Positions 49,666 through 62,588 of a stretch of 64,000 nt of DNA are shown one piece after another; positions within the stretch are counted from its first letter, which is position 1, and the number at the start of each line of letters is the position of its first letter. Made by a program: the position numbers and the translations under genes. The notes beneath the pieces were generated by a model. The model made no database searches, had not been told where the DNA came from, and was given only the letters and a program-made list of their open reading frames with translations. This DNA comes from Todiramphus chloris collaris (Eukaryota > Chordata > Aves > Coraciiformes > Alcedinidae): NCBI GenBank assembly GCA_025345505.1, contig JANVCC010000018.1:35338959-35402958 (forward strand), in the 5' to 3' direction.

Positions 49666-52600
49666 TTTATTTTGCCATCTTAATGAAAAGTAGGCACACC
49701 AAGGGACAAGTAGGCTCTATTGGGCTGTCCAGGAACTGGAAATGTTTAATCTAAGGATGTATCTATTCAAGAAAACAGTACTCACTGTTCCTTCAGAGAA
49801 GGCCTGGTCAGGAACAGGAGGTGTTAGGAAATCATTAGGCAAAGGATACACATGAGTCATGGGTGGGAATTTTGAACTATTCTGTTAAAATACTTTGAGC
49901 TATCTTGAAACCATTTTGGAGAGATGAAGTAAAATTGTGTGCCTCTATAGGCTGACAGATAGCTGCCTGATCCCTCCCTCCATATTTAGGCACTGACAGC
50001 AGTCTCCTTAGCTCATTAGTTATTTTACGTGTGAGCATCAGTAGCTTCCTCTTTGTTACCACTTTTTCTCTGTAGAATTTTCTGTCCCTAATACAGAATC
50101 ACTGACTGCCAAATGTTCCTAACAGTACTGCAAATACCACTCTTATCTGTTCTAACCCGTTGTGGAAAATAATAAATTGCAGCCATTGTAATTAGCATGT
50201 TTGTTGTCAAACTATTTTTCACAACAATCATCAAATTTCTCATTGTCAATATATTTTATAACATGATTCTTCTGTTCAGGAATAGTGCATAGTCCTATCT
50301 GATTTTGTTAAGATACTGACTGACTAATTGTACCAAGAAAATATTAATTAGAGCAAGCAAATATAGTCCATAAGATATCATGTGAAATTAATTTTTCTCT
50401 TTATTGTTGTTTCTAACTAGCTACCTCTGTTGTGTCACAATTTTTTATTCATTTCAGATGACAGAGATTTTGTAAACAAGAGAAAAGGAAGGTACAAAGA
50501 ATATAGATTTTTCTAAATGTAGAACTCTTTAAATAACTATGTCTCATTGTAGGTGTATGCATGAAGAAATCTATACTTGCACAAATGTTTTAGACAGAAG
50601 CAAGAGGAGGCAAGGATGTGGTAGAACCAGTGATGATGACTGCAATAGGCCTGAATGTTTGTGAAAATCTTTCAGCCATATTTACCCAGCTTTTCTTTGA
50701 AGTCGTATCTGTTTCACAAGTACAGAAGGATTAAATTTCTTAGTCAAGTTTCCAAAATACCTTTTCAGAAGCATATAGTGTAGATAAATAGTTAAATCTC
50801 TGCTACTTGGTGGAGATCAGTGACACTGAACAAGTGTAGACTGGGAATTGTACTATAAACCTTAGGGATAGTCATAATAAAAGAGTTGGAAAGGAACCAG
50901 TCTGACTTTCATAACCCCTTTTGTGGAATTAAGAGCTGCCATGGCTTTGCAGTGGTGAAGAACAGACATGGTTTTAAATTTCTGAACTTCATAAATTCTG
51001 ACCTGGAAATAACAAGGATGAACAAACAAGGAATCCCAAGAGAGCACTTCCACAAGTACTTTGCAGAGCAGAACAAGACAGATTACCTTAATGTGAATAA
51101 TATTCATGGTAGGTCCCTAATTTGCTCTTTTCTTAGGAATTCGTCCCACACTGCAGCACAAGTGCTATCTTAGGCTGGAATTTTTTATTCTACAAATATG
51201 GCTATTTGCAGAAAATCAGGCACTCCCTGAATACCTAAATAAACATAAAAATACACATGAGCTGTGAAATATAGGAAAATGTTTAAAATGGATGACGTAG
51301 TTCCAGTGGCCAGACTATGCACTTAATTGAGTAATGTCTCCATGTATACTTTAAGAATTTGCATCACATTTGTTGGTCCATCCAAATGTGAAATGTGTCA
51401 TCACTCCATAGTCTGCTTTCCATGTGTGTCAGAAATCAGTTCAAACCTGTCCCTCATCTTCCTTTCTGACAGTCAGTCAACTGCAAGGAGGCTCTAGGAT
51501 AGGGATCAGTTTTCTGCAATACCCCTCAAACAGTATATTTTTTTTTCACCTTAGTGGAAACATCGATGCAAAAGATAATGTACCAATTGCACCTGGGCAG
51601 CATGAGAGCAGGGGAGAGATGGATAAAACACCACCAGATCCCATGACTCATTTTCCATGAAGTAAGGGAAAAAAGGTTGAGGTACCCCCTACAGAAAGCA
51701 CAGCTTCTATGTGGGCACTATCGTATCTCTTTCAGAAACCAATTGAGGTGTCTCCTCTGCAAGCCTGTAGAAGTGCCTGCCCTTATAGATGAGAAACTCC
51801 CTGTCCTCCTGTGCCTTCATGGCCTGTGAAAGAGGCACAGTCTGTGCAGGACTTGGCCTTTCCCACATCACAAGGTGAATAGACTCTCATATATTCATGT
51901 TTATACACTTCCAACCCTTCAAAACTATTTATAGCTAATTTAAAAGTCTCTTTAAAAGTATTAGTTTTACACTGGCTTTTCATGAATGAAAAAAACCAAA
52001 GTGATTTCTGTCACTATGTTTTTTTTAAATATAACCTGCAGTATGTGAGCAATGTGCATGGTTGCACTTTCAAAGATTCCTACCAACATATCTTTTACAT
52101 TCCCTGAGTGAGATGCAAAAATCATGTGGAACTTTTAAAAGCTAGCATTGAATTACTCGATTTATGTTATTCTACACACACTACTTTTTAGTGCCATGCA
52201 AATATTTGTATTGGCAGTGTCCCGTACTCTGGAGAATTTAACTGGATTCACAAATTGTTACAATATCCCTCTGTTAATTCCATCCTTTTGCAGTACATAT
52301 TAACATATTACTATCTAGTAAGAAAAGATAAAGACAAATTTAGCCTGAAAATTAGATAACGACCTGTAATCATTACAGAATTGAAATTCTGAAAAAAATT
52401 TCAGTTTAACTACTCCTAGCTACTCACAGATTTTGATCAGATATTACGTAGGAGATTATCCATATATATTAACACTTGCTGCACTAGCAGGGGTCTGGAC
52501 CAATGACTCAAAGAGATCACTTCTACGTCGATGTTCCAATAAAAATGCTGTCAAATCAACAATAACAGAAAAAATGGCAAGGTTGAATATGTATCTGCCT

Positions 52601-55600
52601 TTTTTTTTTTTCTGTATGTAAATACTCCTCTTCACAAGTAACTGAACACAGTGAGACAAAGATTGTTCAGTTTTACCTTTCTTGATTTCACTAAAAATAT
52701 AACTTTAAGCATTTTATGAAAGACCAGCCTTTTTTCTTCAAGTAAGGAATAAATTAAATAGCAAGTGTTTGTTAAAATTTTACATTACATGTAACAAGCT
52801 GTGATTTTTTTTTTACCCTTCTGGTTTACTTTAGTTTTGGTTCTTTCTCTCAAACAGGATGATCTCAAAGCATGTATAAAAGTCAAAGCATCTTTGAAAG
52901 GCTAACCTGTTCTTGCTCATAATATCCTCCTACAACTCACAAGCCCTGCCTATTATCCTCTTTAATATTACTTTTAGGTGTCCAGAGTCTCTGTGTATTA
53001 CTTTTATGTTTCTGAACAGTGTGCAGGAAGGAAAATGAAAGTGTCAGGGAGGAACCAGGATAAGGTAAACCCTGCAAACATTCAGGTTTTTTTTGCAAAT
53101 ATTTATTTTTCTCATCTTGACGCCTCCTGGTGTGTTTGATTTAAGGCACTGAAGGAGTGATCATTCCAGCTCATATAAACTTTTTCACTAAGCAAACAAG
53201 CCCGAGGATTAGAATCTAAAAGTGTTCAGGTTACATCATACATGGTGGTAGCTAAAATCTCCACACTAACTAGTTCAAATGAGTTGCCAGGTCAGCTGAG
53301 CAATCTCACAGACATTTTTGTGACATTTTACTAGCAGGTCTGATAAAGAAATGGATCTCATAGAAAGTGGGTGCTGATTCATAGCGATAACTTTTGCTAG
53401 TATGAGGGACATTTGCAAATATTGACTTATTTTTGTTCAAAACCTGCTCTGCACACACACATGCTTTGTGCAAATAAAAGCTATTGAGACATATATTTTC
53501 ATAATTTGGTTACAGAGTTCTGCAAGTGTCCTTTTAAAGCCTAAATAAAGATATTTTCACACAGTGGGCACATGAAAATGATAGAAGTACCAGTTCTGCC
53601 ATAGCAGTGAGTCCTGAGGCTCCGCATGAGCTGTTTTAGCATTCCAAGAAGAGGCAAAAGTAGCCTATAAGCAAAGTGCTTCAAAGGATTTATCTGCACA
53701 GCTTATTGAGAAAAAATAATGGAAATCATGTGGAAAAATCTCATAAAAGCTCCCTTTTAAGTGTAAGAAAGTATGTTCATTTCAGCAGAATAAATGACAC
53801 TGGTGCCCTCCAATAGCACAGACAACACTGAAATGCATGACCCACAATGTCTGAAAAATTTAGTATATTTTGTTTTTATTTTGTAAAGGAGAGACATAGG
53901 TCAGAGGTGTGATACACCAAGAGCCTAGATAGACTCAGAAGTGGAAGTCCTTCGCTTTCCAGTGATGCTAAAAGCTAGCAAGATGAGCTTTTTAAAGCTC
54001 AGGCTTCCCAAAACAGTTGATCCTTTACTCTTTGGTTGCCATTTTCACCCCACAATCTTCCTTAATTAACTTTAGCTCTTCAATGATTCAATGTCTGCTT
54101 TAGGGGAAGTACCAAATCTCTGCAGAATCCAACCCACTATAGCTGGCTTTTTCAAAATCAGCTAAAGCTGCATAAAACCTGCTGTAAAAAAAGGAGAGCC
54201 TTAAGTACTGACTGGGTACATTCCTACCAATCCAACAATATGAACCAACTTTAGAGAAAACACACCAACTCCTGGACAACCTTTGGCCATCCAGGAGAAT
54301 GTCAGACTGAACTATAGCCAGGGTAGCTAGTAAAGGGGATGTCCTACAGAGATCATTTCAGATTCAATAACTGTGCTCCATTCTGTGGCTGCAGTGAAGG
54401 CAGGGTACAGGAAAACTCACACTGGTGAGACTCACGCCTAAAGCCAGAATAGTTCTCAGAACCTGAGAGACACAGTGGCAAAGACTGTGCCAAGCCACCT
54501 TTTATTTCCACCATCCCCCTCACTGATGTGCATTGAAACATGGCCAACATCTCCACTCTGGAGTCATCTTTCATCCCAGTGAGATGCTGGTTGCATTATA
54601 AATGTTTCACAAAGAGCCATTGCTTCTGCACTATAATATTATACATGTTTTTCTTTAAATTTCATAATTTTTGGACTTCTAGCACATCATTAATGGATAA
54701 TGTTAGGTTAGGAACCTGGAGAAATATGATGGGTCACCACTTTTCTAAAATGACACTAATACTGACAGTAATTTTAAGCAGCACATTGTTTTCTAGGCAA
54801 AGCATTGCTGTTCCCACACCACCTGAAAAATTTGGCTATATACTTAACACTGCTAAGAAGTTAACTTGAATTCTTTAAAGACTGACTGAAATGAACTGAA
54901 ACTGAAATGATGCTTTATCTCAAGAATTTCTGTGGGGTTTTTTTAAGTAACCAGAAATGATTACTACAATTCTCATAGCAAGATGTGAAAAGCAACAAAA
55001 TATGGTATCAATATGGTGAAATTTTCATGAAGGAAACTATATAGGGCCATACTGAAAATTAAGCACAGATTGTGGGGTGGTGAACAACACAGCTAAATAA
55101 TATTCTTGGTTATCTCAGTAACATTTGAGTTATAAAAAGCAGCAGTTATTTGGTTACAGCAGATACGCAGCAGAAACAACATAGTTGGTGGTCTTAGCTT
55201 TTACAGACTGTTACTTTAACGCAGTCAAAGAGAACAAATTCTGGTGATTTGTTGTTGGACTAGATTTCACTCTCTGGGCAACATGCCATAAAGTTGGGGT
55301 CAGGGCTCTGTAGGCTGCATTAAACATATCTATTTCACACCAACAGGCTCATCTGACTTCTGATCTTTATACATTATTTATTAGACTGTTATTGGCCCTA
55401 CCCTACTCATTATTTACAACAAGGCTCTACATATTAAGAAAGTAAAACCAATAACTGTCTACCAAAAAGTCACACAGAGTTTATTCGCCTATGGTCAAAT
55501 GCATAGCCAGCACTGAGAGTCAGAACAATGTGAGAGGGAGCAGAAAACATGCCATTACACTCATGGGTTTAAAATATTAACTTTGGTTAGTGTTTCACAT

Positions 55601-56642
55601 GACAAACACCAGTATCTTAAAATGTTGGGACATAATTCCTGCTATGCAACTATTCTCCCTGTGTAAAGGCAGACCTGACACAAGGAAAAAGTTGCCTGGT
55701 GCTGTGCTGAGCCTGCTGCAGCCCTGCCTCAGGAGAGCCTGAGGTGAGGCAACCTTCCTTTGGAAGAGCAAATGTATTCCAGGATGTCTTCACAAGGGTC
55801 AGAAAGACAGATCAGAAAAAGCTGTCACTTCAAAAATAATCATCAGCTCCTACTGATTGGCTTTATGGTCATCATGCAAGGAAAAAAAAAATTGTAACCA
55901 AAATCTTTACCAGTAAGGAATTAATTTATGCCCTTCAGGTCACTAAACTAGGCTTCCTGGGATGACAGATTAACTCAGCATTGCCCTTTGAATAATTTTA
56001 GTGCCAAGATGAGATAAACCAGCTATCTTCATAACAGACATCTATGCATAAACTGTCCTTGCTGAGCACATCAAAACTACCCAGGCTGCAACTTCAGAGG
56101 TTTGGCTGGAATTTTGTACTGCTGCAATTACACTCAGTAATTCTTTATATTAATAGAGAGTTTACAATAAAAGCAGAGAGTAATATGCCAGTCAGGTTTC
56201 CAGTTACAATTCTTATTTGACAGGCGGTTAATATGATTAGATTCAAATTATTGCAAAGCTATGTAAGGAGTACTGGCAGCCTTCTGTAAAGCATAACTGT
56301 AGTAAGTGATGTGAATAAGAGGCTCAGGCTGCACACAGGAGCACATTATCCAAATACTTTTTGATCAATTACCTGAGTTCTGCAGTTATCCAGCTACTTT
56401 GCCACAGATATTCAAATCCACAATCACCTGCTCCATCTCCTAAAGCAATTAAGCACCATCAATCACATCTCCTAAAAATATAAAAGAAGCAAAGGAAGAG
56501 GGAGTTTTATAAAGGAAAAAAGTTATGTGCAAATAATACCAACATATTATAGCATATAATTCCAGTGCTTCATGCACTATAGTATCATTGTTCCTTAATG
56601 TGTGTGAAAGAGCTATAGGAACCCACATGCATTCTTTCCCCT

Positions 56643-56742
56643 TCATCTTTTCTTAGGAGGTGTCACATTGAAGTCCTCTCCAATACCACCATGCTCGTTA
56701 GGATGAGGACGGCTGCAGCCAGAGGGAGTGTTGGGGCTGGTT
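56643..56742 (-). CDS. Candidate terminal coding exon of an unidentified gene
   Basis: On the minus strand an acceptor with a pyrimidine tract (GCCTTTTTATTACAG, AG at 56744-56743) precedes an open segment. After one leading base it encodes 32 residues starting TSPNTPSGCSRPHPNEHGG and ending NVTPPKKR, then TGA at 56645-56643. The composition (P, S, G, H, charged residues, few large hydrophobics, several CpG) looks like a disordered protein tail and not like random AT-rich DNA. The single leading base fits the two-base overhang of the candidate exon at 59708-59877 and also that of the one at 58369-58492. I do not recognise the protein. It could be chance, since 32 open codons is not rare. No function is inferred. 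Confidence 0.33.
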
Positions 56743-56744
56743 CT

Positions 56745-58364
56745 GTAATAAAAAGGCATCCCACATCGGTTTGGCTGCAGCTTAACAAGTAAACAGAGTT
56801 AACACACATGCATTGCAAAGTAGCTTAATTCCAGTCTATTCCTGGTTCTTTAGTGGTGTGTGGTGCCAGCTAAGGCTAAATATTTTTCATACCAGTGCTT
56901 TCATCAGAGAAGATACGTTATAGTTTAGGAATTCTCTAGGAGTATGTTAGTACCAAAATACCAGAGACTGAAACATGACTTGTAAGTAGAAGGACCAATG
57001 AATTAACGTCGCACATAGTCAAAACATGATAAGATAAGGTGGATGTGGCACCTAAGATCAGCCAAATACAGTCTCAGTAAAAGACACTCCATTTTAATCT
57101 TGCGCTTTTTTCTTCAAAACACAGCATATTCACAACGGATAATTTACCCGAGAACGTTGCTGTATTTCTCCTCCTATCTGGAAAAACTACCAGCAAATTT
57201 CACTTCCTGAAAATCATTTGACAAATATTATCTGGTATATTTTTTGTTTTAAAATATTTGCAGACCTAAGGAGCTATGAAAAATATTTAATCTTCATTCT
57301 CTAAACTTTATTGAAAAATAAAGTGAAACTGTCCTGAAACGTTCTGTGGCATTCTCTCTCCCTTCTCCAGGGGAGGTGTGCAGCCCATTCTATATGAGTG
57401 GCATTATCTGCTACCTCCTGAAAATGGTTTTCCACTGATAATTTTAAAACCTTTACTTTTTCAAAGCATCTCATCCTGCAAGAATTTGACAAAGAACATC
57501 CTTGACATATTATTATGACACTAGAAATGATAATAAAGCACAATTAACTGAAAAGACAGAGAAAAGACAGTTGAATTATTTAACTTTTTTCCCTTACTTT
57601 ACCTATTTTTTTGCTTAGCAGTATTTTTTTTTCCCTCTGTTAGGAAACATACACTACCACCACATGGAAAGCATCTTCCTTAGTAAAGAAAACATGGTAT
57701 ATGCAAAACAACCTTGAGATATGTAAGAAAATATTACAAAAACCTGAGATGAATTTAAGTGAAAAGTTACTTTAATTATCATTATGTCATTCTGTAAGAA
57801 AAAAACAAACAAAAGAAGTAGTTCTAAATTTGAGAATGGAGAAATATAGAAACTAATAAGAAAAGTAGATAGGAAAAAAATAACTAGGAAGTAAAATGAG
57901 AAACACTTATGATTTTACATTTTTCACCACACAAAAAAAGATTTGAGCTTTATTAGAAATAAAACTACTGCAGTTATGATCAAAATACACAATACTAGAC
58001 TCAGTAAGAGGTTAATATAAGAGAAGCTAAAGAAGTATCTGGCCAGCAAAATAGTTTACAGGTTTGACCTTTAGATTTTTACAGTCGTTAGCATTTAAGA
58101 ATAGGATTATTCATGTGCAATAAAAATATTCTAATGAACTCAAATCTGCACTGAAGAAACTCCAAGTAACAACCCCTAGTTGTTTTAACATAGATCCTTT
58201 CTGTGGATAGGACTAAGACACTGATCAAATCACTGTAAACCTCTTAGAACTTTGATTTAATTTTTTAAAATCAATTTTGCAAAAATATTCTTGCAATATT
58301 TGAGGCAGCACAGAAGATAACTTCAGTAGCAACCTGGAGGATGGCCAATCTCACTGACCATTTT
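56745..58364. other. Candidate intron or non-coding DNA
   Basis: AT-rich sequence. A plus-strand acceptor-like signal (TTCTCTCTCCCTTCTCCAG near 57352-57370) is followed by a short frame with no known motif. Nothing else is recognised. Confidence 0.4.
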
Positions 58365-58492
58365 CTACTTTGGGGTATTTTGCACTGTGACAGGAGGAAT
58401 ATAAGCATGAGAGGAGAAACCTGCAGGATGTGCAGCAAAGTACGACAGGTGTGAATCTGCATAACCTTGTAGCATTATAGACTTCAGTCTTG
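58365..58492 (-). CDS. Candidate exon, internal or alternative 3' end
   Basis: On the minus strand a strong acceptor (ATATCCTTCTCTTTTTAG) precedes a segment that, after two leading bases, reads 41 codons including GYADSHLSYFAAHPAGFSSH and PPVTVQNTPK before TAG at 58367-58365. It is rich in Y, H, P, A and S, as in a disordered region of a regulatory protein. The stop overlaps a possible donor (AAA|GTAGAA). If that donor is used the exon is 58369-58492, ends with two codon bases and is in phase with the terminal candidate at 56643-56742. It is not in this same frame after the candidate at 59708-59877. A different frame, also open for 46 codons, would then be read. The product is not recognised. 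Confidence 0.25.
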
Positions 58493-59707
58493 CTAAAAAG
58501 AGAAGGATATCTACTCATCTGAAAAAAGAAAAAAACAACATGTCAATGATAATCAGGATCTAAAAGATAGTATGTATTCACCTGTATATACATAGAATTC
58601 AGGAATAAATATTTCAGACTTTTATTTTTCTTTCAGTTAGGCATTAAATATCTACTTGAGGGTCTTGGAAAAGATGCTGCAGACAAAGGAAGTAACTCCT
58701 AAATGAAAATGCAGTCTCCTTTCATGAGCAACTTGCACTGTTCTCAAACTACTTACCTGAGACAATTAGCTAGAAAAGTGTATTGGTTTTGGTATTCAGA
58801 CAGAATTCATAGAATTTGTTTTATATCTGATATTTAAAGTGAGTGCATGAACTATAATGTAAGATAAAGATTGCTTTATAACATTTTTGCTTTCTAATAG
58901 TTTAAGATACATGTTCTTATTAGCAAATCCTCTTTAATCTGAAACTTGCTTTCCCTAAACTTCATTAATGAACTTGTTTGTGACTTAAATTCACTGCTTT
59001 CACAAACATACATTCCAAACTTTGTTACCTGAATCCTGCAAAACAAACATGAAAAAGATGAAAGTGGAGGTAAGGTTTTATTCAAGGAAATAACTGTAGG
59101 AAATCACGAGTTTCCACCTCTCAAGGGTTGAGTGGCCGAAAAGGAAAGATTAATTACCCTTCAAAGATGCCTGTTTCTATAAGGGAGACAAGGGTAACAA
59201 TCTTATACTTAATTTGTAAATATCTGAAAGCAAGTAAGAAGCACCTCTCACATGACAGATTTTAACCCTTTGTTGTAACTATCTTTCTAGTGTGGCATGC
59301 TTGATTCGATTAAGACAAGTCAAGCATAAGATACCTCAGTAAAAGCATAATTTTTCAGTGCTTTTGAAATAGATATATAACAAATTTAAAACCTTAAAAA
59401 GGAAACTTTAAACCTTTAAACAGAAAAAAGATAAAACACTGTAGTAAACTGCCCAGGAAAAGTATGAAATCCTCCAAGTCAGCAAGTCAAACAAACTTGT
59501 AACTAGTGCTAATCCTGTATTAAGTTTGACTAGATTACCCATTGGGATCCCTCCCAGCTTACTCTTCATGCTTACACGGAAGAACAAAACTTACATGATT
59601 AATTTTACCAAACTTTCCAACACCGTGAGGATTCAGTAGCTACGCTGAATATTCTATATTCCAGCAAGAACACTACAGATCTTCTCTAGCCATATAAAAA
59701 TCCCTAC
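58493..59707. other. Candidate intron or non-coding DNA
   Basis: AT-rich. It contains isolated minus-strand splice-like sites: a consensus donor CTCAG|GTAAGTAG at about 58750-58757, and an acceptor TTTGTTTTGCAG near 59034-59045 followed after 7 bases by a donor-like GTAACA. None bounds a convincing exon. Confidence 0.35.
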
Positions 59708-59877
59708 CTGCGTAGATCTCTTTCTACAGCTCTAGTCCCATTGAGTGTTCTCCCAGAGGATCCATCTTTTCGTACTCCAAGGTTTTCTGGAGTGGAACCA
59801 CCCCTGTTGCTATCACATTTCCAGTTCCACATTAGCATAAAGCAGTAGGTACCAAACTCTCCACCTTCAACAGTTAT
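59708..59877 (-). CDS. Candidate internal coding exon of an unidentified gene
   Basis: On the minus strand the segment ends in a good donor (CTACGCAG|GTAGGG, GT at 59707-59706). One frame is open for 56 codons plus two bases back to an acceptor with a T-run (TTTTTTTTTTCTATAATAACAACATAG). The frame includes GGSTPENLGVRKDGSSG and RTLNGTRAVERDLR, a polar, basic, disordered-looking sequence. The exon could instead start at 59803 or 59786, where other AG acceptors exist. The first 20 residues (with YCFMLMWNW) look less natural and may be intron. Its two-base overhang joins in phase with the terminal candidate at 56643-56742. The protein is not recognised. Chance remains a real alternative. Confidence 0.28.
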
Positions 59878-60737
59878 CTATGTTGTTATTATAGAAAAAA
59901 AAAACCCCACTCTTATAGTATTTGTTTTTCCACTGTGTGCTTTAAAAGTTTCAGCAAGACTGTCAATAAAATATTTACATAAAATGACAGCATGTAACAT
60001 TTTCTATTTTACCTTCTAGAAGGGAGTGACACTTTCTAAAACCCTGTTGAAGGTATCTTTGACTACAAAGAAAAGCCAAAACTGTGCTTTTTAGGTCTCT
60101 TAAAAGATATATCCTTTATAGTGAATGAGTTGGATCATATTTCTGTAACCAGCTTTCAGAAAAGCACTGCTGTGTGCTTTGCTCCTGAAAAAGAACATGG
60201 GAAAATGCCTGTTAAATTACAGATGTGTTTATAGCTATTGAGTATTGCTACATCTCGTTTTCTGCTTCTAAGCTGGAACAAGTCTACAGCCCAGGAGACC
60301 TAAGGGTTTGTAAGTCAAAGTATTCCTGCAGAAAACATGGCATTATTAAGCCAGATTTTCTAGAAAACTTCTGGGCTTCAAAAGACAGAAAGATTAAAGA
60401 GATGACAAGAATATGACAATGACTATTCCCACTTTATGCAAAAGATATGCAATAGGTGTGACTCACTAAACTCTGTGAGGGATCATCTGTAGTCAAGCTT
60501 CACTTACAAGTGAGCAACTCTCTGCAGGTTTGAAATAACCATTGCCAGCAACACATGCACTTGTGATCAGTTTGCAGTAGGTAATAGCATCAGAACTGTC
60601 AGAGTAAAAATATTTACAAAAGAACTTAAATTCCATCTTTTCAACAACATTTTGACTTTGTCACCTAGGAAAGCATTATAAATTTTTTATCATGTTTTTT
60701 ACTCTGAAATCTCTTACAAGATTTTACAAAAACAAAT
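59878..60737. other. Candidate intron or non-coding DNA
   Basis: AT-rich sequence with no recognised feature. Confidence 0.45.
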
Positions 60738-60962
60738 CTAAAATACAACAGATCTAATTTTACTTTGGGAGAAGAACGAAACTTCTCCTGGTGTGTTTAC
60801 TGGAGTACCTAATATGTCCCATTCAGGTGCATATTTTACTAGTGCAGAGGTTTCTGGACAGCTGGTCTCCTCATAATACATGCTTTCATGGGATTCCTGT
60901 GACTCATCTCTAGCAATAAGCATGATGCAGTTCAATAGTGTGGATTCTAGGGCTCTGAGGGA
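60738..60962 (-). CDS. Weak candidate exon or chance open frame
   Basis: On the minus strand an acceptor-like site (CCTTTAACCCAACCTGCAG, ending at 60963) is followed by 74 open codons to a TAG at 60740-60738. The frame contains DESQESHESMYYEETSCPE and KYAPEWDILGTP. Possible donors inside it are CTA|GTAAAA and AAA|GTAAAA. Its length and acidic, serine-rich composition make it worth a look, but no family is recognised. It lies upstream of, and on the same strand as, the other exon candidates. Confidence 0.17.
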   Translation of the reverse strand, partial: SLRALESTLLNCIMLIARDESQESHESMYYEETSCPETSALVKYAPEWDILGTPVNTPGEVSFFSQSKIRSVVF

Positions 60963-62303
60963 CTGCAGGTTGGGTTAAAGGACAGAGGACAGACAGCATG
61001 TCCTTAGACACTTTGGTCTCTATAACTGGCTACTTCCTACTCTCTTTCCAGAAGCTGTCTTTGCAGAGACTGCTAGCTGTGATCCTACTTTACTGGATCA
61101 CATCAGTTATGAAAGTTGACCCAGAATCTCAGAAGAATAACTAAAGAACCAGAGTAATGCCTCTACTGGAAGGATACTTCACCTAACTGTGAAAGGTGCT
61201 CCAGGGGAGTACCTTGAAATGTGACAGTATGCATGGAAGTCAGATGGCCCTGACATTTCCATGGGGTCTATCCTGGATAGTGAGATGGTGTAAGAGGCAG
61301 TGCAGAGGCATCCCAGTGCTGAGGAGTCTACAGCAGAACACAGGTCTTCAGAGCAAGGAACTAAAGATCAGAGCTTGCAATGAAGATCATCTCTATGATA
61401 ACTGACTTCATCACAGCTGTCTTCTCTTGGTACAATAATATAGCACTGAGTGCTCAGCTGTGATGGGAGGGGAAGGTAGGTGTGTCATTCCCCTTTGAGA
61501 GAGACTTTCCTTGGACTTCTAACTTATTAAATGAGAATTTCTTTCTCTGTGTGGTCTGGACAAGTGTATAAGTTCTGAAGTCTGAAAAGCCATTTTATGA
61601 TTCTCAGGTCTAATATTGTCCCCGTAAACTTATCAAGCAGCAAAAATGAACCTTTGCCTTTTTTTTTTCCCGAACTTCTCAGTTTAGGGGCTCATGAGAT
61701 ATAGTCTCATATAGTATGAACCCATATAGTATGGGGTTTTCCTCACCCATGGGGACACAGTATCCATCTGTTTGTGGTATGGCCTCTGTTCAAGTGGGTA
61801 ATCATCCAAACACAAGCCTTTCTGAAGACAGGACACTTAGAAGAAGCTTAACAGGCTTCTAATGGACAACAAACTAAAAGCTATTAAAAGTCAAGCTAAT
61901 ATAGGGATTAAGAAAAGTAAACAAAGAACTCTGAGGATAGATCAAAAGTTTTTCTGGCAGAGTAGACCCAAACAGTAAGGAGCTCTAATCTGAGTCACAG
62001 CAGCAGTCATGCATCTATTCAGCATGAAATATGGAGAATTGTAGGCTGGATGGGTCAATACAGGGACTGGAAGAAAAAAACGGTGCACACGCAGGTAAAC
62101 ACATGTACATATGTGGAACCAGCATCAGGAGACTTAAGTCAAGGAGAATCTTAGCTTGCAAAAATGAAAGGGAAAAGAGGTGAAGACAGGAGGGACAAAT
62201 GGAAAGGGAGTGGCATAGCCAGGTCTATACAGCCCTCTTCTGACACCAAACCCAGTCTCTCTTATTCTATGCAAATACACTGCTCCCACAGATTGAAAAT
62301 AAG

Positions 62304-62320
62304 AAAAAAAAAAAAAAAAA
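62304..62320. repeat. Poly-A run, A17
   Basis: Seventeen consecutive A after AAAATAAG. No transposon body is recognised upstream. Confidence 0.88.
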
Positions 62321-62540
62321 GAATCTGTATACTTAAGAAGAAAGTACATATTTTTCTACTTTTTGTGGTGTCTTCTGCCTACTGTATCTTTAAAACATGA
62401 GCTTCCACAGCAAGGGACTGCTGAGGGTACCTGAACACACAGGTGTGCTAAACAAGCCCTCACTCCTTTGGATCAGGAATCCCTTCAGTGCAGGAAGCAG
62501 ATGTTGGAATTTTTTTTCCCTTTGATTATTTTGCTGCTTT

Positions 62541-62588
62541 CTTTTTTGGTTTTTTTTTTTTTGTTTTTTTTTTTATGCTTGTTTTTTT
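62541..62588. repeat. T-rich low-complexity tract
   Basis: Several long T runs separated by single G or short GG and ATGC interruptions. Exact lengths are prone to sequencing error. Confidence 0.85.

Larger units (their letters stand above)
43151..56642. other. AT-rich non-coding stretch with simple repeats
   Basis: About 13.5 kb without a recognised gene or transposon. It contains A16 (45141-45156), (TTTA)n/(TTCA)n (48845-48874) and a possible MIR piece (49640-49665). The left flank of the candidate exon at 56643-56742 would be its 3' untranslated region. On the minus strand the nearest AATAAA I noticed is at 55480-55485, about 1.2 kb after the stop. Other open frames have no known motif. 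Confidence 0.5.

Noticed and set aside
58750-59046. Microexons of 13 and 7 bases suggested by close acceptor-donor pairs on the minus strand
   Set aside because: Such pairs arise by chance in AT-rich DNA, and there is nothing to connect them to the other candidates.
61021-61135. Plus-strand exon after TTCCTACTCTCTTTCCAG
   Set aside because: The acceptor is strong but two different frames are equally open, no donor of quality follows, and neither reading shows a known motif.
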